A program made the position numbers and the translations under genes. A DNA stretch of 64,000 nucleotides from Sulfurimicrobium sp031426915 (GTDB lineage: Bacteria; Pseudomonadota; Gammaproteobacteria; Burkholderiales; Sulfuricellaceae): positions 1 through 64,000 of the forward strand of contig JASJPB010000008.1 in NCBI GenBank assembly GCA_031426915.1. Direction: 5' to 3'. Below the pieces are notes generated by a model that searched no databases, was not told the DNA's origin, and saw nothing but the letters and a program-made list of their open reading frames with translations. How positions within the stretch are numbered: the stretch's first letter is position 1; every line of letters starts with the position of its first letter. Below are positions 52,698 to 61,722 of this stretch, piece by piece.

Positions 52698-54824
52698 ATG
52701 AGATACGTGGTTTTTCTGACGGTTGCCCTCGGCACCGTCCTGCTCTTCCTGCTTTCCCGTGCCAGCGGCAACACGGCGGCCTTTTCACAGAACTATACCC
52801 TGTTGCTGGTACTCAATCTCGGCGTGGCTGTGTCGATGATGGGACTGATCGGCTACCAGTTGTGGGTGCTGTGGAAAAAGCTGAAATCGGGCGTGTTCGG
52901 CACCAAGCTTACGCTGCGCATGCTATGGATGTTCGCCCTCATGGCGCTGCTGCCGGGGGCCCTGGTGTATGGTGTGTCGGTGCAGTTTCTCAATAAAAGC
53001 ATTGAATCCTGGTTTGATGTGCGCGTGGATAATGCATTGGAAGGCGGCCTGAGCCTGGGACAGAGCGCTCTCGACAACCTGCTCCAGGATCTGGCGAAAA
53101 AGGGGGAGGTCATGGCGCTGGAGCTGGCGGACAATCCTTCCAGCGAGCACATGACGCAGCTTAACCGGCTACGCGAGCAGGCCGGGGTTCAGGAAGTGAC
53201 ATTATTCAGCGCGCGCGGAAAAATGCTAGCGGTCGCCAGCAGCGAACACAGCAGTTTCATGCCGGAATTACCGAATACTACGATTCTGCGTCAGGTGCGC
53301 CAGCAGCAGCCATTTACCGCGATCGAGTTGGTTTCAGGCAAGGGGCTTTTTTTGCGCGCGGTGGTTCCAGTCAACGTGCTGACCCTGAGTGAGGATATGC
53401 GTATCCTGCAGCTGTTGCAGCCAGTGCCCAAGCGACTGGCGCAGGACGCAGAAACGGTACAGGCCGTGTATCGGGACTACCAGGAGCTGTCCTTATCCCG
53501 CCTCGGGCTCAAGCGCATCTATGGCATGACCCTGACCTTGACCCTGTTGCTCGCCCTGCTTTCGGCGATAGCCCTGGCTTTTGTGCTGTCGGAGAAAATT
53601 TCCGCGCCGCTTGGCCTGCTGGCGGAAAGTACCCGCGCCATCGCCAAGGGAGACTTTACCCAGATCAATCCGGTGCAAAGCCGCGACGAACTGGGTGCAC
53701 TGACGCTCTCGTTTAATCGCATGACGCGCCAGCTGGCCGATGCGAGTTCTGCGGTGGAGAAAAAACAGCAGCAGCTGGAGACTGCCAAGGTATACCTTGA
53801 AAGCATACTGGCACATCTTTCCTCCGGGGTGCTGACCTTCAACGACAAGTTCCATCTTCGTGCCGCCAATCCGCGTGCCGGCGAAATTCTCGGTGCAGAT
53901 TTGGGTATTTTGCGCGGCTTGCCCCTGTTGGCATGGGGGAGCCGGGATATTGCCCTGCAGCCACTGGCCGAAGCCGTGGCGGAGCAATTCGAGCGTTCTT
54001 CCGACCAGGAGTGGCGCAAGCAGATCGAATTTGCAAGCACAACGGAAAACCGGGTGCTGCTGGTGCGTGGAACCCATTTGCCGGGTTCAGGGGACAATGG
54101 TTACGTGGTAGTGTTCGACGATATTACCCATCTGCTTCAGGCGCAGCGAGATGCCGCATGGGGCGAGGTGGCGCGACGTCTTGCTCACGAGATCAAAAAC
54201 CCGCTCACGCCGATCCAGCTATCCGCCGAGCGTTTGGAGCATAAACTGGTGGACAAGTTGAATAATGCTGATGCGGAAGTGCTGATTCGCTCCACCCAGA
54301 CCATCGTGAATCAGGTATCGGCTTTAAAAAGCATGGTGGACGCGTTTGCCGAATATGCCCGTTCGCCCCAGCTTAATTTGCAAAGCCTGGATCTTAACCA
54401 ATTGGTGCGAGAGGTTTTGACCTTGTATGAAACATCGGATGCTCGCATCGAAGTGAAATTGGCGCCCGAATTGCCGCCCGTGAGCGGAGACGCAACCCTG
54501 CTGCGTCAGGTGATGCACAATTTGATGCGCAATGCGGAAGATGCGCTAGCGGGGCTGCCCCACCCCGAGATTACCGTGCATAGCGAGGTGGTGGACAAGG
54601 GGGTACGATTATCCATTGCCGATAACGGCAGCGGCTTTCCTGAACAACTGATAGGCCGTTTATTCGAGCCTTATGTCACTACCAAGGCCAAGGGAACCGG
54701 GTTGGGCTTGGCGATCGTAAAGAAAATTGTGGAGGAACATCACGGCATGATACAGGCGCAAAATATTGAACCTCACGGTGCGCGGGTGTGTATCCAGTTG
54801 CCGCGATTGGAGGAAACTGTTTAA
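52698..54824 (+). CDS. ntrY: Sensor histidine kinase NtrY
   Basis: A 708-residue membrane kinase. Three or four membrane helices occupy about residues 2-100 and another about 275-300, flanking a periplasmic domain (about 105-270). They are followed by a HAMP domain (about 300-355), a PAS domain (about 370-480), the HisKA box with His497 (RRLAHEIKNPLTPIQLSAE) and the ATPase N and G boxes (NLMRNAEDAL, IADNGSGFP, GTGLGLAIVKKIVEEH). NtrYX systems respond to nitrogen or redox and envelope cues depending on species. ATG 52698 (MRYVVFLT) begins the first helix. The stop overlaps ntrX (TAATG). Confidence 0.96.
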   Translation: MRYVVFLTVALGTVLLFLLSRASGNTAAFSQNYTLLLVLNLGVAVSMMGLIGYQLWVLWKKLKSGVFGTKLTLRMLWMFALMALLPGALVYGVSVQFLNKSIESWFDVRVDNALEGGLSLGQSALDNLLQDLAKKGEVMALELADNPSSEHMTQLNRLREQAGVQEVTLFSARGKMLAVASSEHSSFMPELPNTTILRQVRQQQPFTAIELVSGKGLFLRAVVPVNVLTLSEDMRILQLLQPVPKRLAQDAETVQAVYRDYQELSLSRLGLKRIYGMTLTLTLLLALLSAIALAFVLSEKISAPLGLLAESTRAIAKGDFTQINPVQSRDELGALTLSFNRMTRQLADASSAVEKKQQQLETAKVYLESILAHLSSGVLTFNDKFHLRAANPRAGEILGADLGILRGLPLLAWGSRDIALQPLAEAVAEQFERSSDQEWRKQIEFASTTENRVLLVRGTHLPGSGDNGYVVVFDDITHLLQAQRDAAWGEVARRLAHEIKNPLTPIQLSAERLEHKLVDKLNNADAEVLIRSTQTIVNQVSALKSMVDAFAEYARSPQLNLQSLDLNQLVREVLTLYETSDARIEVKLAPELPPVSGDATLLRQVMHNLMRNAEDALAGLPHPEITVHSEVVDKGVRLSIADNGSGFPEQLIGRLFEPYVTTKAKGTGLGLAIVKKIVEEHHGMIQAQNIEPHGARVCIQLPRLEETV

Positions 54825-56092
54825 TGAACACAAACCAGATTCTGGTCGTGGATGACGAGGCAGGCATACGCGAGTTGCTGCGTGAAATTCTGGAGGATGA
54901 GGGATATCAGGTCAGCCTGGCGGAAAACGCCACCGCGGCCCGTGCCATCCGCAGTCAGGGGCGTCCTGACATGGTGTTGCTCGATATCTGGATGCCCGAT
55001 AGCGATGGCATTACCCTGCTCAAGGAATGGGCAAGTTCCGGTCTGCTCACCATGCCGGTGGTGATGATGTCTGGTCACGGTACGATCGATACCGCGGTTG
55101 AAGCGACGCGTATCGGCGCCTTCGACTTTCTGGAAAAGCCGGTGGCGTTGCAGAAACTGCTGGCGACGGTCAAAAGAGCTTTGAAACGGGGTGAGGCTGA
55201 ATTTCGCGGCGGTTTGGGCTTGTCCAGCCTGGGCAAAAGCGCGGTTGTCAGCGACCTGAAAAAGCGCCTGGAACAGGTTGCCAACCTCAGCACCCCGCTC
55301 TTGTTGCTGGGTGAAAAAGGGGCGGGGGGAGACTTGTGCGCGCGTTTTCTGCACCAGGCCAATACGCCCTTTGTTGCACCCGAAAGCACGGCCTGGCTGG
55401 CGGAAGATCCACTGGAAGTGGTCGCCCAGGCGCGTGACGGTGTACTGTTCCTGACGGAAATTTCCCATCTCGACAAGCTGGAACAGAAAGGCTTGCTGTT
55501 CGTGCTGGGGCGCCTCGAAAAATACAATGTACGTCTGGTGTGTGCGGCAAGCGATCCCTTGCCTCCGCTGGTGGAGCAGGGGCAATTCGATGCCGGCCTA
55601 TTCCAGATGCTGAGCGGGCTGACGCTGAGTGTTCCCGCATTACGCGACCACCGCGAGGATATTCCGGACCTCGCCAACCGCATACTGGCGCAGTATGTCG
55701 AAACCAAGGAAGCGCCCCCGCGTCATTTCAGCATGGCTGCGCTCAATGCCTTGCGCAACGAAAGCTGGCCGGGCAATCTGCACCAGCTTAACAACGTGGT
55801 TAAAACCCTTGCGCTCACCAGCCTTAACGAGGAAATCCTGCCGCAGGAAGTCAGCCGGGTGATGGCTCAGTTTGGCCCACCTGCTTCGGCTGAGCCTTTG
55901 ATGGGCATGCCGCTGGACTTGCCTTTGCGGGAGGCGCGCGACATTTTCGAGCGTGTCTATTTCGAGCACCAGATCGCCAAGGCTGGCGGCAACATGAGTC
56001 GGGTGGCAGAGAATGTGGGCCTGGAACGAACCCATCTGTACCGCAAGCTCAAGCAGCTAGGTGTCAGGTTTTCCCGCAAGGCAGAAGAATAG
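54824..56092 (+). CDS. ntrX: Response regulator NtrX with degenerate AAA+ domain
   Basis: A 422-residue regulator. The receiver domain has DD (10-11), phospho-acceptor Asp54 (VLLDIWMPDSDG) and Lys105 (FLEKPV). The central sigma-54-activator AAA+ domain is reduced: the Walker A reads GEKGAGGD (163-170) with no lysine, the GAFTGA loop and much around it are missing, and the Walker B position is LFLTEI without the usual acidic pair. The Fis-type DNA-binding helix is intact (about 378-415, NMSRVAENVGLERTHLYRKL). It probably regulates by binding DNA, not by activating sigma-54. Confidence 0.93.
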   Translation: MNTNQILVVDDEAGIRELLREILEDEGYQVSLAENATAARAIRSQGRPDMVLLDIWMPDSDGITLLKEWASSGLLTMPVVMMSGHGTIDTAVEATRIGAFDFLEKPVALQKLLATVKRALKRGEAEFRGGLGLSSLGKSAVVSDLKKRLEQVANLSTPLLLLGEKGAGGDLCARFLHQANTPFVAPESTAWLAEDPLEVVAQARDGVLFLTEISHLDKLEQKGLLFVLGRLEKYNVRLVCAASDPLPPLVEQGQFDAGLFQMLSGLTLSVPALRDHREDIPDLANRILAQYVETKEAPPRHFSMAALNALRNESWPGNLHQLNNVVKTLALTSLNEEILPQEVSRVMAQFGPPASAEPLMGMPLDLPLREARDIFERVYFEHQIAKAGGNMSRVAENVGLERTHLYRKLKQLGVRFSRKAEE

Positions 56093-56159
56093 GTTTCTGG
56101 CAGCCCTGCGCTGAAAGGCATAAAATCGGGTTTTCCCTACATTCCAGGGTGGTCCGCAA

Positions 56160-57533
56160 GTGAAAATCGTGATTCTGGGCGCCGGTCAGGTCGGTTCATC
56201 GGTGGCGGAAAATCTGGTGAGGGAGTCCAACGATATCACCATCGTGGATATCGACGCAGCCAAGCTGCAGAACCTGAAGGACCGCTTCGATCTTCGTACG
56301 GTACATGGCTTCGCTTCGCATCCGGCCGTGTTGCGGCAGGCCGGTGTTGAGGATGCCGACATCTTGCTTGCGGTGACCCAGAGCGACGAAACCAATCTGG
56401 TGGCATGCAAGCTGGCCCACACCCTTTTCAATACCCCGACCAAGATCGCCCGCATTCGCTGTACCGATTACATCGAACAGGAAGGACTGTTCTCACCGGA
56501 AAACTTTGCCGTGGATTACATCATCAGCCCGGAAGAGGTGCTGACCGACTACATCCATAAGCTGATCGAGTACCCCGAAGCCCTGCAAGTGCTGGATTTC
56601 GCCGAAGGCAAAGTACGCTTGGCCGCTGTACGTGCTTATCACGGCGGTCCTCTGGTGGGACGTGAATTGCAACATCTGCGCAAGCACATGCCGCATATTG
56701 ATACCCGCGTGGCGGCAATTTTTCGCCAGAACCATCCCATCATTCCCGAGGGAAAAACCGTAATCGAGGCTGGGGATGAGGTGTTTCTTATCGCGGCGGC
56801 ACAGAACATTCGCGTGGTGATGCGCGAGATGCGTCATCTGGGCAAAGCGGCGAAGCGGGTTATGATCGCCGGGGGCGGCAATATCGGGCGGCGCTTGGCC
56901 ATGAGCCTGGAGTCCGATTACCAGGTCAAGCTGATCGACCACAACAAGGAAAATGGTCGTCGCCTTGCTGCGGAATTACACAAAACCCTGATCCTGTTTG
57001 GCGATGCGACGGATGCTGATCTGCTGCAGGCGGAAAACATCGAGGACATGGATGTATTCTGCGCCCTGACCAATGATGACGAAGACAATATCATGTCTGC
57101 CCTGCTGGCCAAGCGCATGGGCGCGCGCAAGGTTATCGCGCTGATTAATCGCAATGCCTACGTGGACCTGGTACAAAGTGGGCAGATCGACATTGCCATT
57201 TCTCCCGCCCAAGCCATGATCGGCAGTCTTCTGGCGCATGTGCGTCGCGGCGACATGGCGGTGGTCCATTCCCTGCGGCGCGGCGCGGCGGAGGCGTTGG
57301 AAGCGGTGGCCCACGGCGATGCCAATACCTCCAAGGTGGTTGGCAAGCGGGTGGAACAGATCGACTTGCCACGCGGGGCTACCATTGGCGCCATCGTGCG
57401 CGGCGATCAGGTGATTATCGCGCATCATGACACGATGGTTGAGAGCGAAGACCATGTGATCTTGTTCGTGGTGAACAAGCAGATGATTTCCAAGGTCGAG
57501 AAACTATTTCAGGTCGGGATCGGGTTTTTCTGA
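56160..57533 (+). CDS. trkA: Trk potassium-uptake regulatory subunit TrkA
   Basis: A 457-residue cytoplasmic NAD(H)-binding regulator of the TrkH channel. It has two tandem RCK units, each with a Rossmann RCK-N (MKIVILGAGQVGSSVAENL at 1-19; VMIAGGGNIGRRLA at about 235) and an RCK-C domain (about 140-220 and 370-455). A GTG start is used, with AGGGTGG about eight bases upstream. Its stop overlaps the trkH ATG by one base. Confidence 0.97.
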   Translation: MKIVILGAGQVGSSVAENLVRESNDITIVDIDAAKLQNLKDRFDLRTVHGFASHPAVLRQAGVEDADILLAVTQSDETNLVACKLAHTLFNTPTKIARIRCTDYIEQEGLFSPENFAVDYIISPEEVLTDYIHKLIEYPEALQVLDFAEGKVRLAAVRAYHGGPLVGRELQHLRKHMPHIDTRVAAIFRQNHPIIPEGKTVIEAGDEVFLIAAAQNIRVVMREMRHLGKAAKRVMIAGGGNIGRRLAMSLESDYQVKLIDHNKENGRRLAAELHKTLILFGDATDADLLQAENIEDMDVFCALTNDDEDNIMSALLAKRMGARKVIALINRNAYVDLVQSGQIDIAISPAQAMIGSLLAHVRRGDMAVVHSLRRGAAEALEAVAHGDANTSKVVGKRVEQIDLPRGATIGAIVRGDQVIIAHHDTMVESEDHVILFVVNKQMISKVEKLFQVGIGFF

Positions 57534-58993
57534 TGGGCAAGTTGTTTCCGATCCTCAACGTGCTAGGTGCGGTGCTGATGCTTTTCAGCGTGACGTTCCT
57601 GTTGCCTTTTCTGACCGCGCTCTGGTATCAGGATGGGGCGGACGAGTGGGCTTTCGTGGAAGCGATGCTGATCACTCTCGGCAGCGGTTTCGTGATGTGG
57701 CTTGCCACCCGGCGCTTCAAGCGCGAGCTCAAGGCGCGCGATGGTTTCTTGCTGGTCACGCTGGTTTGGACGGTAATAGCGGCATTCGCCACGCTCCCCC
57801 TGCTTAGCGAAATTCCCGGTCTGACCTTCACCGACGCCTATTTCGAAACCATGTCGGGCATTTCAACCACAGGTGCCACGGTGTTGGTGGGGTTGGATGC
57901 CCTGCCCCACGGCTTGAACCTGTGGCGTCATCAGCTCAACTGGATGGGCGGCATGGGCATCATCGTGCTGGCAGTCGCAATCCTGCCGCTGCTGGGTGTC
58001 GGCGGACGCGAACTGTACAAGGCGGAAACGCCTGGTCCGATGAAGGATTCCCAACTCACGCCGCGCATTACCGAAACGGCCAAGAACCTGTGGCTGGTGT
58101 ATCTCGGCATTACCATTGCTTGCATCGTTTCGCTCAATTTGGCGGGCATGTCCTGGTTCGATGCAACCTGCCACGCTTTTGCCGCCATGGGGTTGGGCGG
58201 ATTTTCCACCCACGATGCCAGTGTCGGGTTTTTCGACTCCCCGGCGATTGAAATGGTTCTGATTTTCTTCATGCTGCTGGCAGGGATGAACTTTGCCACC
58301 CATTTCCTGGTGTGGCGGAAGAAAAGCTTCAAGCCCTACCGCCACGATTCCGAAGCCAAGGTTTTTCTGCTTCTGGTGCTGGGGAGTTGCGTGGGCATCG
58401 CGGGCTACCTGTACGCAATGGGAACCTATGACAATTTCTGGACCGCCCTGCGCCATGCCTCCTTCAACCTGGTTTCAATTGCCACCGACTGCGGTTTCGC
58501 AAGTGTGGATTTCAATCAGTGGCCGATTTTTGCCCCGCTGTGGATGTTGTTCCTGAGTTGTATCTCTGTCAGTTCCGGCTCCACCGGCGGGGGCATCAAG
58601 ATGATTCGTACCCTGATTGTGATCAAGCAGGGCTGGCGTGAGATGCAGCATTTGCTGCACCCCCAGGGTATTTTTCCGATCAAGGTGGGCGGCGCGGTAA
58701 TCGCCAACAAGGTGGTGTTTTCGGTGCAGGGCTTTATCTTTCTTTATTTTTACAGCGTCATTGGCCTGAGCTTCGTGCTCATGGCAAGCGGCCTGGACTT
58801 TATTACTTCTTTTTCCGCCGTGATCGCCTGCATCAACAACGCGGGACCGGGGCTGAGCCAAGTCGGACCCGCGGGCAATTACCAAGGATTGAACGATTTC
58901 CAGACTTGGATCTGTTCCTTCACCATGCTGCTCGGGCGGCTGGAATTGATGACCTTATTGATCATTGTTACCCCGGCGTTCTGGCGTAAATGA
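57533..58993 (+). CDS. trkH: Trk potassium-uptake channel subunit TrkH
   Basis: A 486-residue membrane protein with four M1-P-M2 repeats typical of the SKT family. The selectivity-filter glycines are in MSGISTTGATVLVG, MGLGGFSTHDASVG, ATDCGFASVDF and NNAGPGLSQVG. Translationally coupled to trkA. The pair lies directly after ntrYX, a conserved arrangement in several proteobacteria that hints at shared control. It converges on polA with a 16-base gap and no clear hairpin terminator. Confidence 0.97.
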   Translation: MGKLFPILNVLGAVLMLFSVTFLLPFLTALWYQDGADEWAFVEAMLITLGSGFVMWLATRRFKRELKARDGFLLVTLVWTVIAAFATLPLLSEIPGLTFTDAYFETMSGISTTGATVLVGLDALPHGLNLWRHQLNWMGGMGIIVLAVAILPLLGVGGRELYKAETPGPMKDSQLTPRITETAKNLWLVYLGITIACIVSLNLAGMSWFDATCHAFAAMGLGGFSTHDASVGFFDSPAIEMVLIFFMLLAGMNFATHFLVWRKKSFKPYRHDSEAKVFLLLVLGSCVGIAGYLYAMGTYDNFWTALRHASFNLVSIATDCGFASVDFNQWPIFAPLWMLFLSCISVSSGSTGGGIKMIRTLIVIKQGWREMQHLLHPQGIFPIKVGGAVIANKVVFSVQGFIFLYFYSVIGLSFVLMASGLDFITSFSAVIACINNAGPGLSQVGPAGNYQGLNDFQTWICSFTMLLGRLELMTLLIIVTPAFWRK

Positions 58994-59009
58994 CTACTGT
59001 GGTTTCTCC

Positions 59010-61703
59010 TTAATGTGCTTGCTCCCAGTTGGCGCCCTCGCCCACCTCCGCCAGCAATGGCACGGCCAGGCTGGCGACGCCCGCCATCAGTTGCGGCAGC
59101 ATGTGTTTGACCACATCCAGTTCAGCCAGCGGCACTTCCAGCACCAGTTCGTCATGAACCTGCATCACCATCAGGGATTGCATCCCCTGTTCCTGTAACC
59201 ATTGCTGGACGGCAATCATCGCCAATTTGATCAGGTCGGCGGCGGTGCCCTGCATCGGTGCGTTGATGGCGGCCCGCTCCGCAGCCTGGCGGCGCTGACC
59301 GTTGGCGGCATTGATTTCCGGCAGCCACAAGCGACGGCCGAACACGGTTTCCACATATCCCTGCTGTTTCGCCGCTTCGCGTGTTCGCTCCATGTACTTC
59401 GCCACGCCCGGATAGCGCTCGAAATAGCGTTCCATATAGGCCTGGGCCGCGCTGCGTTCGATATTGAGCTGACTGGCCAGGCCGAACGACGACATGCCAT
59501 AGATCAGCCCGAAGTTGATTACCTTGGCGTAACGACGTTGTTCCGGGCTTACTTCGAGCGGCGTGCAGCCGAAAACCTCGGCCGCCGTGGCGCGGTGGAC
59601 ATCCTCGCCAGCCGAGAAGGCACGCAACAGGTTGTCGTCGCCGGAGAGATGGGCCATGATGCGCAGCTCGATCTGGGAATAGTCCGCCGAAACGATGCGA
59701 TGGCCGGGCGGGGCGATGAAGGCCTCGCGGATGCGGCGTCCTTCCTCGCTGCGTACCGGGATGTTCTGCAGGTTGGGGTCTGAACTGGCCAGACGCCCGG
59801 TGACCGCCACCGCCTGGTTGTAGCTGGTGTGAACCCGCCCCGTGGCAGGGTCTACCATGCGCGGCAGTTTGTCGGTGTAAGTGGTCTTGAGCTTGGCCAG
59901 TCCACGGTAGTCGAGCAGGATTTTCGGCAGCGGGTAATCCAGGGCCAGTTGCTGCAGCACGTCCTCGTCTGTGGAGGGAGCCCCGCCAGGAGTCTTCTTT
60001 TTCACCGGCAGGCCAAGCTGTCCGAACAGGATTTCCTGAATCTGCTTGGGAGAGTTGAGGTTGAAGGGCTGGCCGGCGAGCAGGTAGGCTTCCTGCTCCA
60101 GCGCCAGCATTTTTTCTCCCAGTGTCCGGCTTTGCTTCGCCAGCAGGGCGCTGTCGATCAGTACGCCGTTACGTTCCACGTGAAACAATACCTGGGATAC
60201 CGGTAGTTCGATGTTGCGGTAAATGAATTCCAGCTTTTGATCGTGGCCGATTTGCGGGTACAGCTTGCGGTGCAACTGCAAGGTAATGTCCGCGTCTTCC
60301 GCTGCGTAACGGGTGGCGGTGTCGAGATCCACTTCCTCGAATCCGATCTGCTTTGCGCCCTTGCCTGCGACATCGGCGTAGCTGATGGTCTTTATGCCGA
60401 GGTGGCGCGATGCCAGGGAGTCCATGTCGTGGGTTTTATGGCTTTCCAGCACGTAGGATTGCAGCAAGGTGTCGTGGACGATGCCGCGCAAAAAGATGCA
60501 GTGATTGGCAAAAATGTGCCTGTCGTATTTGAGATTCTGGCCCAGCTTTGGCTTGGCGGGGTTTTCCAGCCAGGGTTTGAGTTGTTGCAGGGCGTTATCG
60601 AAACCAAGCTGCTGCGGCACACCCGCGTAATGGTGGGCCAGGGGAAGATAGGCAGCCCGATGGGGGCTGACGGCAAAGGACATGCCCACCAGTCGCGCAC
60701 GCATCGGTTCGAGGCCGGTGGTTTCTGTGTCCACGCTGACCAGTTCCGCCTGATCCAGTATCTCCAGCCAGTGTTTCAGTTGCTCTTGGTTGAGGATGGT
60801 TTCGTAGCTCGGCTCGGGACGGGGTTCCGGATCAGGCTGCATTGGTTCGGAGGCGGCGGTGGTTTGCAGTTCGCGCAGCCAGGTTTTAAATTCAAGGCGC
60901 TCGAATAGTTCGGCCAGCCTGGCACTGTCGTGGGGGCTGGCGGTCAATTTTTCCAGGGGTTCTGGCAGCGGCACGTCGCAGCGTATGGTAAGCAGTTCGC
61001 GCGCCTTGGGCAGCCAGTCCAGCGCTTTGCGCAGATTTTCTCCCACCGCGCCGCCGACTTCGCCGGCGTGAGCCACCAGGTTGTCGAGAGTCTGGTACTG
61101 GCTGAGCCACTTTACCGCCGTTTTGGGTCCGACTTTTTCCACCCCCGGCACGTTGTCGGCGCTATCGCCGATGAGTGTCAGATAGTCGACGATGCGCTCC
61201 GGCGGAACGCCGAATTTCGCAGCCACACCAGCCTCGTCCAGCATCTCGTTGTTCATGGTGTTGATCAGGGTGACCTGTGTGTTCACCAGCTGTGCCATGT
61301 CCTTGTCACCGGTGGAAATGATGACGCGCATTCCCGCCCTGGCCCCGATGCCGGCCAGGGTGCCGATCACATCGTCCGCTTCCACGCCTTCTACCGCCAG
61401 CAATGGCCAGCCCGTGGCGCGAATGGCATCGTACAGGGGCGCTATTTGTGTGGCGAGGTCGGTGGGCATGGGCGGGCGGTGCCCTTTGTATTCGGGATAC
61501 AGCTCGTCGCGGAAGGTCTTGCCTTTTGCGTCGAACACGCAGGCGCTATAATCGGCCTGGTAATCCTGATGCAGGCGGCGCAACATGTTGAGCACGCCAT
61601 ATATGGCGCCGGTGGGTTCGTTGTGGCGGTTGCGCAGATCGGGCAGTGCGTGGAAGGCACGATAGAGGTAGGATGAAGCGTCAACTAACAATAGTGTTTT
61701 CAT
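59010..61703 (-). CDS. polA: DNA polymerase I
   Basis: An 897-residue polymerase with all three activities. The 5' nuclease (about 1-290) includes VDASSYLYRAFHALPD, GVEADDVIGTLA, STGDKDMAQLV and GDSADNVPGVEKVGPKTA. The proofreading exonuclease (about 315-490) keeps its acidic residues (VDTETTGLEP, NLKYDRHIFA, YAAEDADIT). The polymerase domain has motif A SADYSQIELRIMAH (about 671), motif B RRYAKVINFGLIYGMSSFGL and motif C VMQVHDELVLEVP (about 850). ATG 61703 (MKTLLLVDAS) is used; the frame extends upstream only by chance. A parS-like sequence lies within it. Confidence 0.98.
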   Translation of the reverse strand: MKTLLLVDASSYLYRAFHALPDLRNRHNEPTGAIYGVLNMLRRLHQDYQADYSACVFDAKGKTFRDELYPEYKGHRPPMPTDLATQIAPLYDAIRATGWPLLAVEGVEADDVIGTLAGIGARAGMRVIISTGDKDMAQLVNTQVTLINTMNNEMLDEAGVAAKFGVPPERIVDYLTLIGDSADNVPGVEKVGPKTAVKWLSQYQTLDNLVAHAGEVGGAVGENLRKALDWLPKARELLTIRCDVPLPEPLEKLTASPHDSARLAELFERLEFKTWLRELQTTAASEPMQPDPEPRPEPSYETILNQEQLKHWLEILDQAELVSVDTETTGLEPMRARLVGMSFAVSPHRAAYLPLAHHYAGVPQQLGFDNALQQLKPWLENPAKPKLGQNLKYDRHIFANHCIFLRGIVHDTLLQSYVLESHKTHDMDSLASRHLGIKTISYADVAGKGAKQIGFEEVDLDTATRYAAEDADITLQLHRKLYPQIGHDQKLEFIYRNIELPVSQVLFHVERNGVLIDSALLAKQSRTLGEKMLALEQEAYLLAGQPFNLNSPKQIQEILFGQLGLPVKKKTPGGAPSTDEDVLQQLALDYPLPKILLDYRGLAKLKTTYTDKLPRMVDPATGRVHTSYNQAVAVTGRLASSDPNLQNIPVRSEEGRRIREAFIAPPGHRIVSADYSQIELRIMAHLSGDDNLLRAFSAGEDVHRATAAEVFGCTPLEVSPEQRRYAKVINFGLIYGMSSFGLASQLNIERSAAQAYMERYFERYPGVAKYMERTREAAKQQGYVETVFGRRLWLPEINAANGQRRQAAERAAINAPMQGTAADLIKLAMIAVQQWLQEQGMQSLMVMQVHDELVLEVPLAELDVVKHMLPQLMAGVASLAVPLLAEVGEGANWEQAH
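60173..60187. promoter_or_regulatory. parS-like site inside polA
   Basis: GTTCCACGTGAAACA matches 14 of 15 positions of the parS consensus GTTTCACGTGAAACA. Part of it encodes the conserved polA residues FHVERN, so chance coding cannot be excluded. It lies about 20 kb from the other sites. Intragenic parS sites are known in other bacteria. Confidence 0.55.
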
Positions 61704-61722
61704 AGGCGAGAAAAAATACTCA

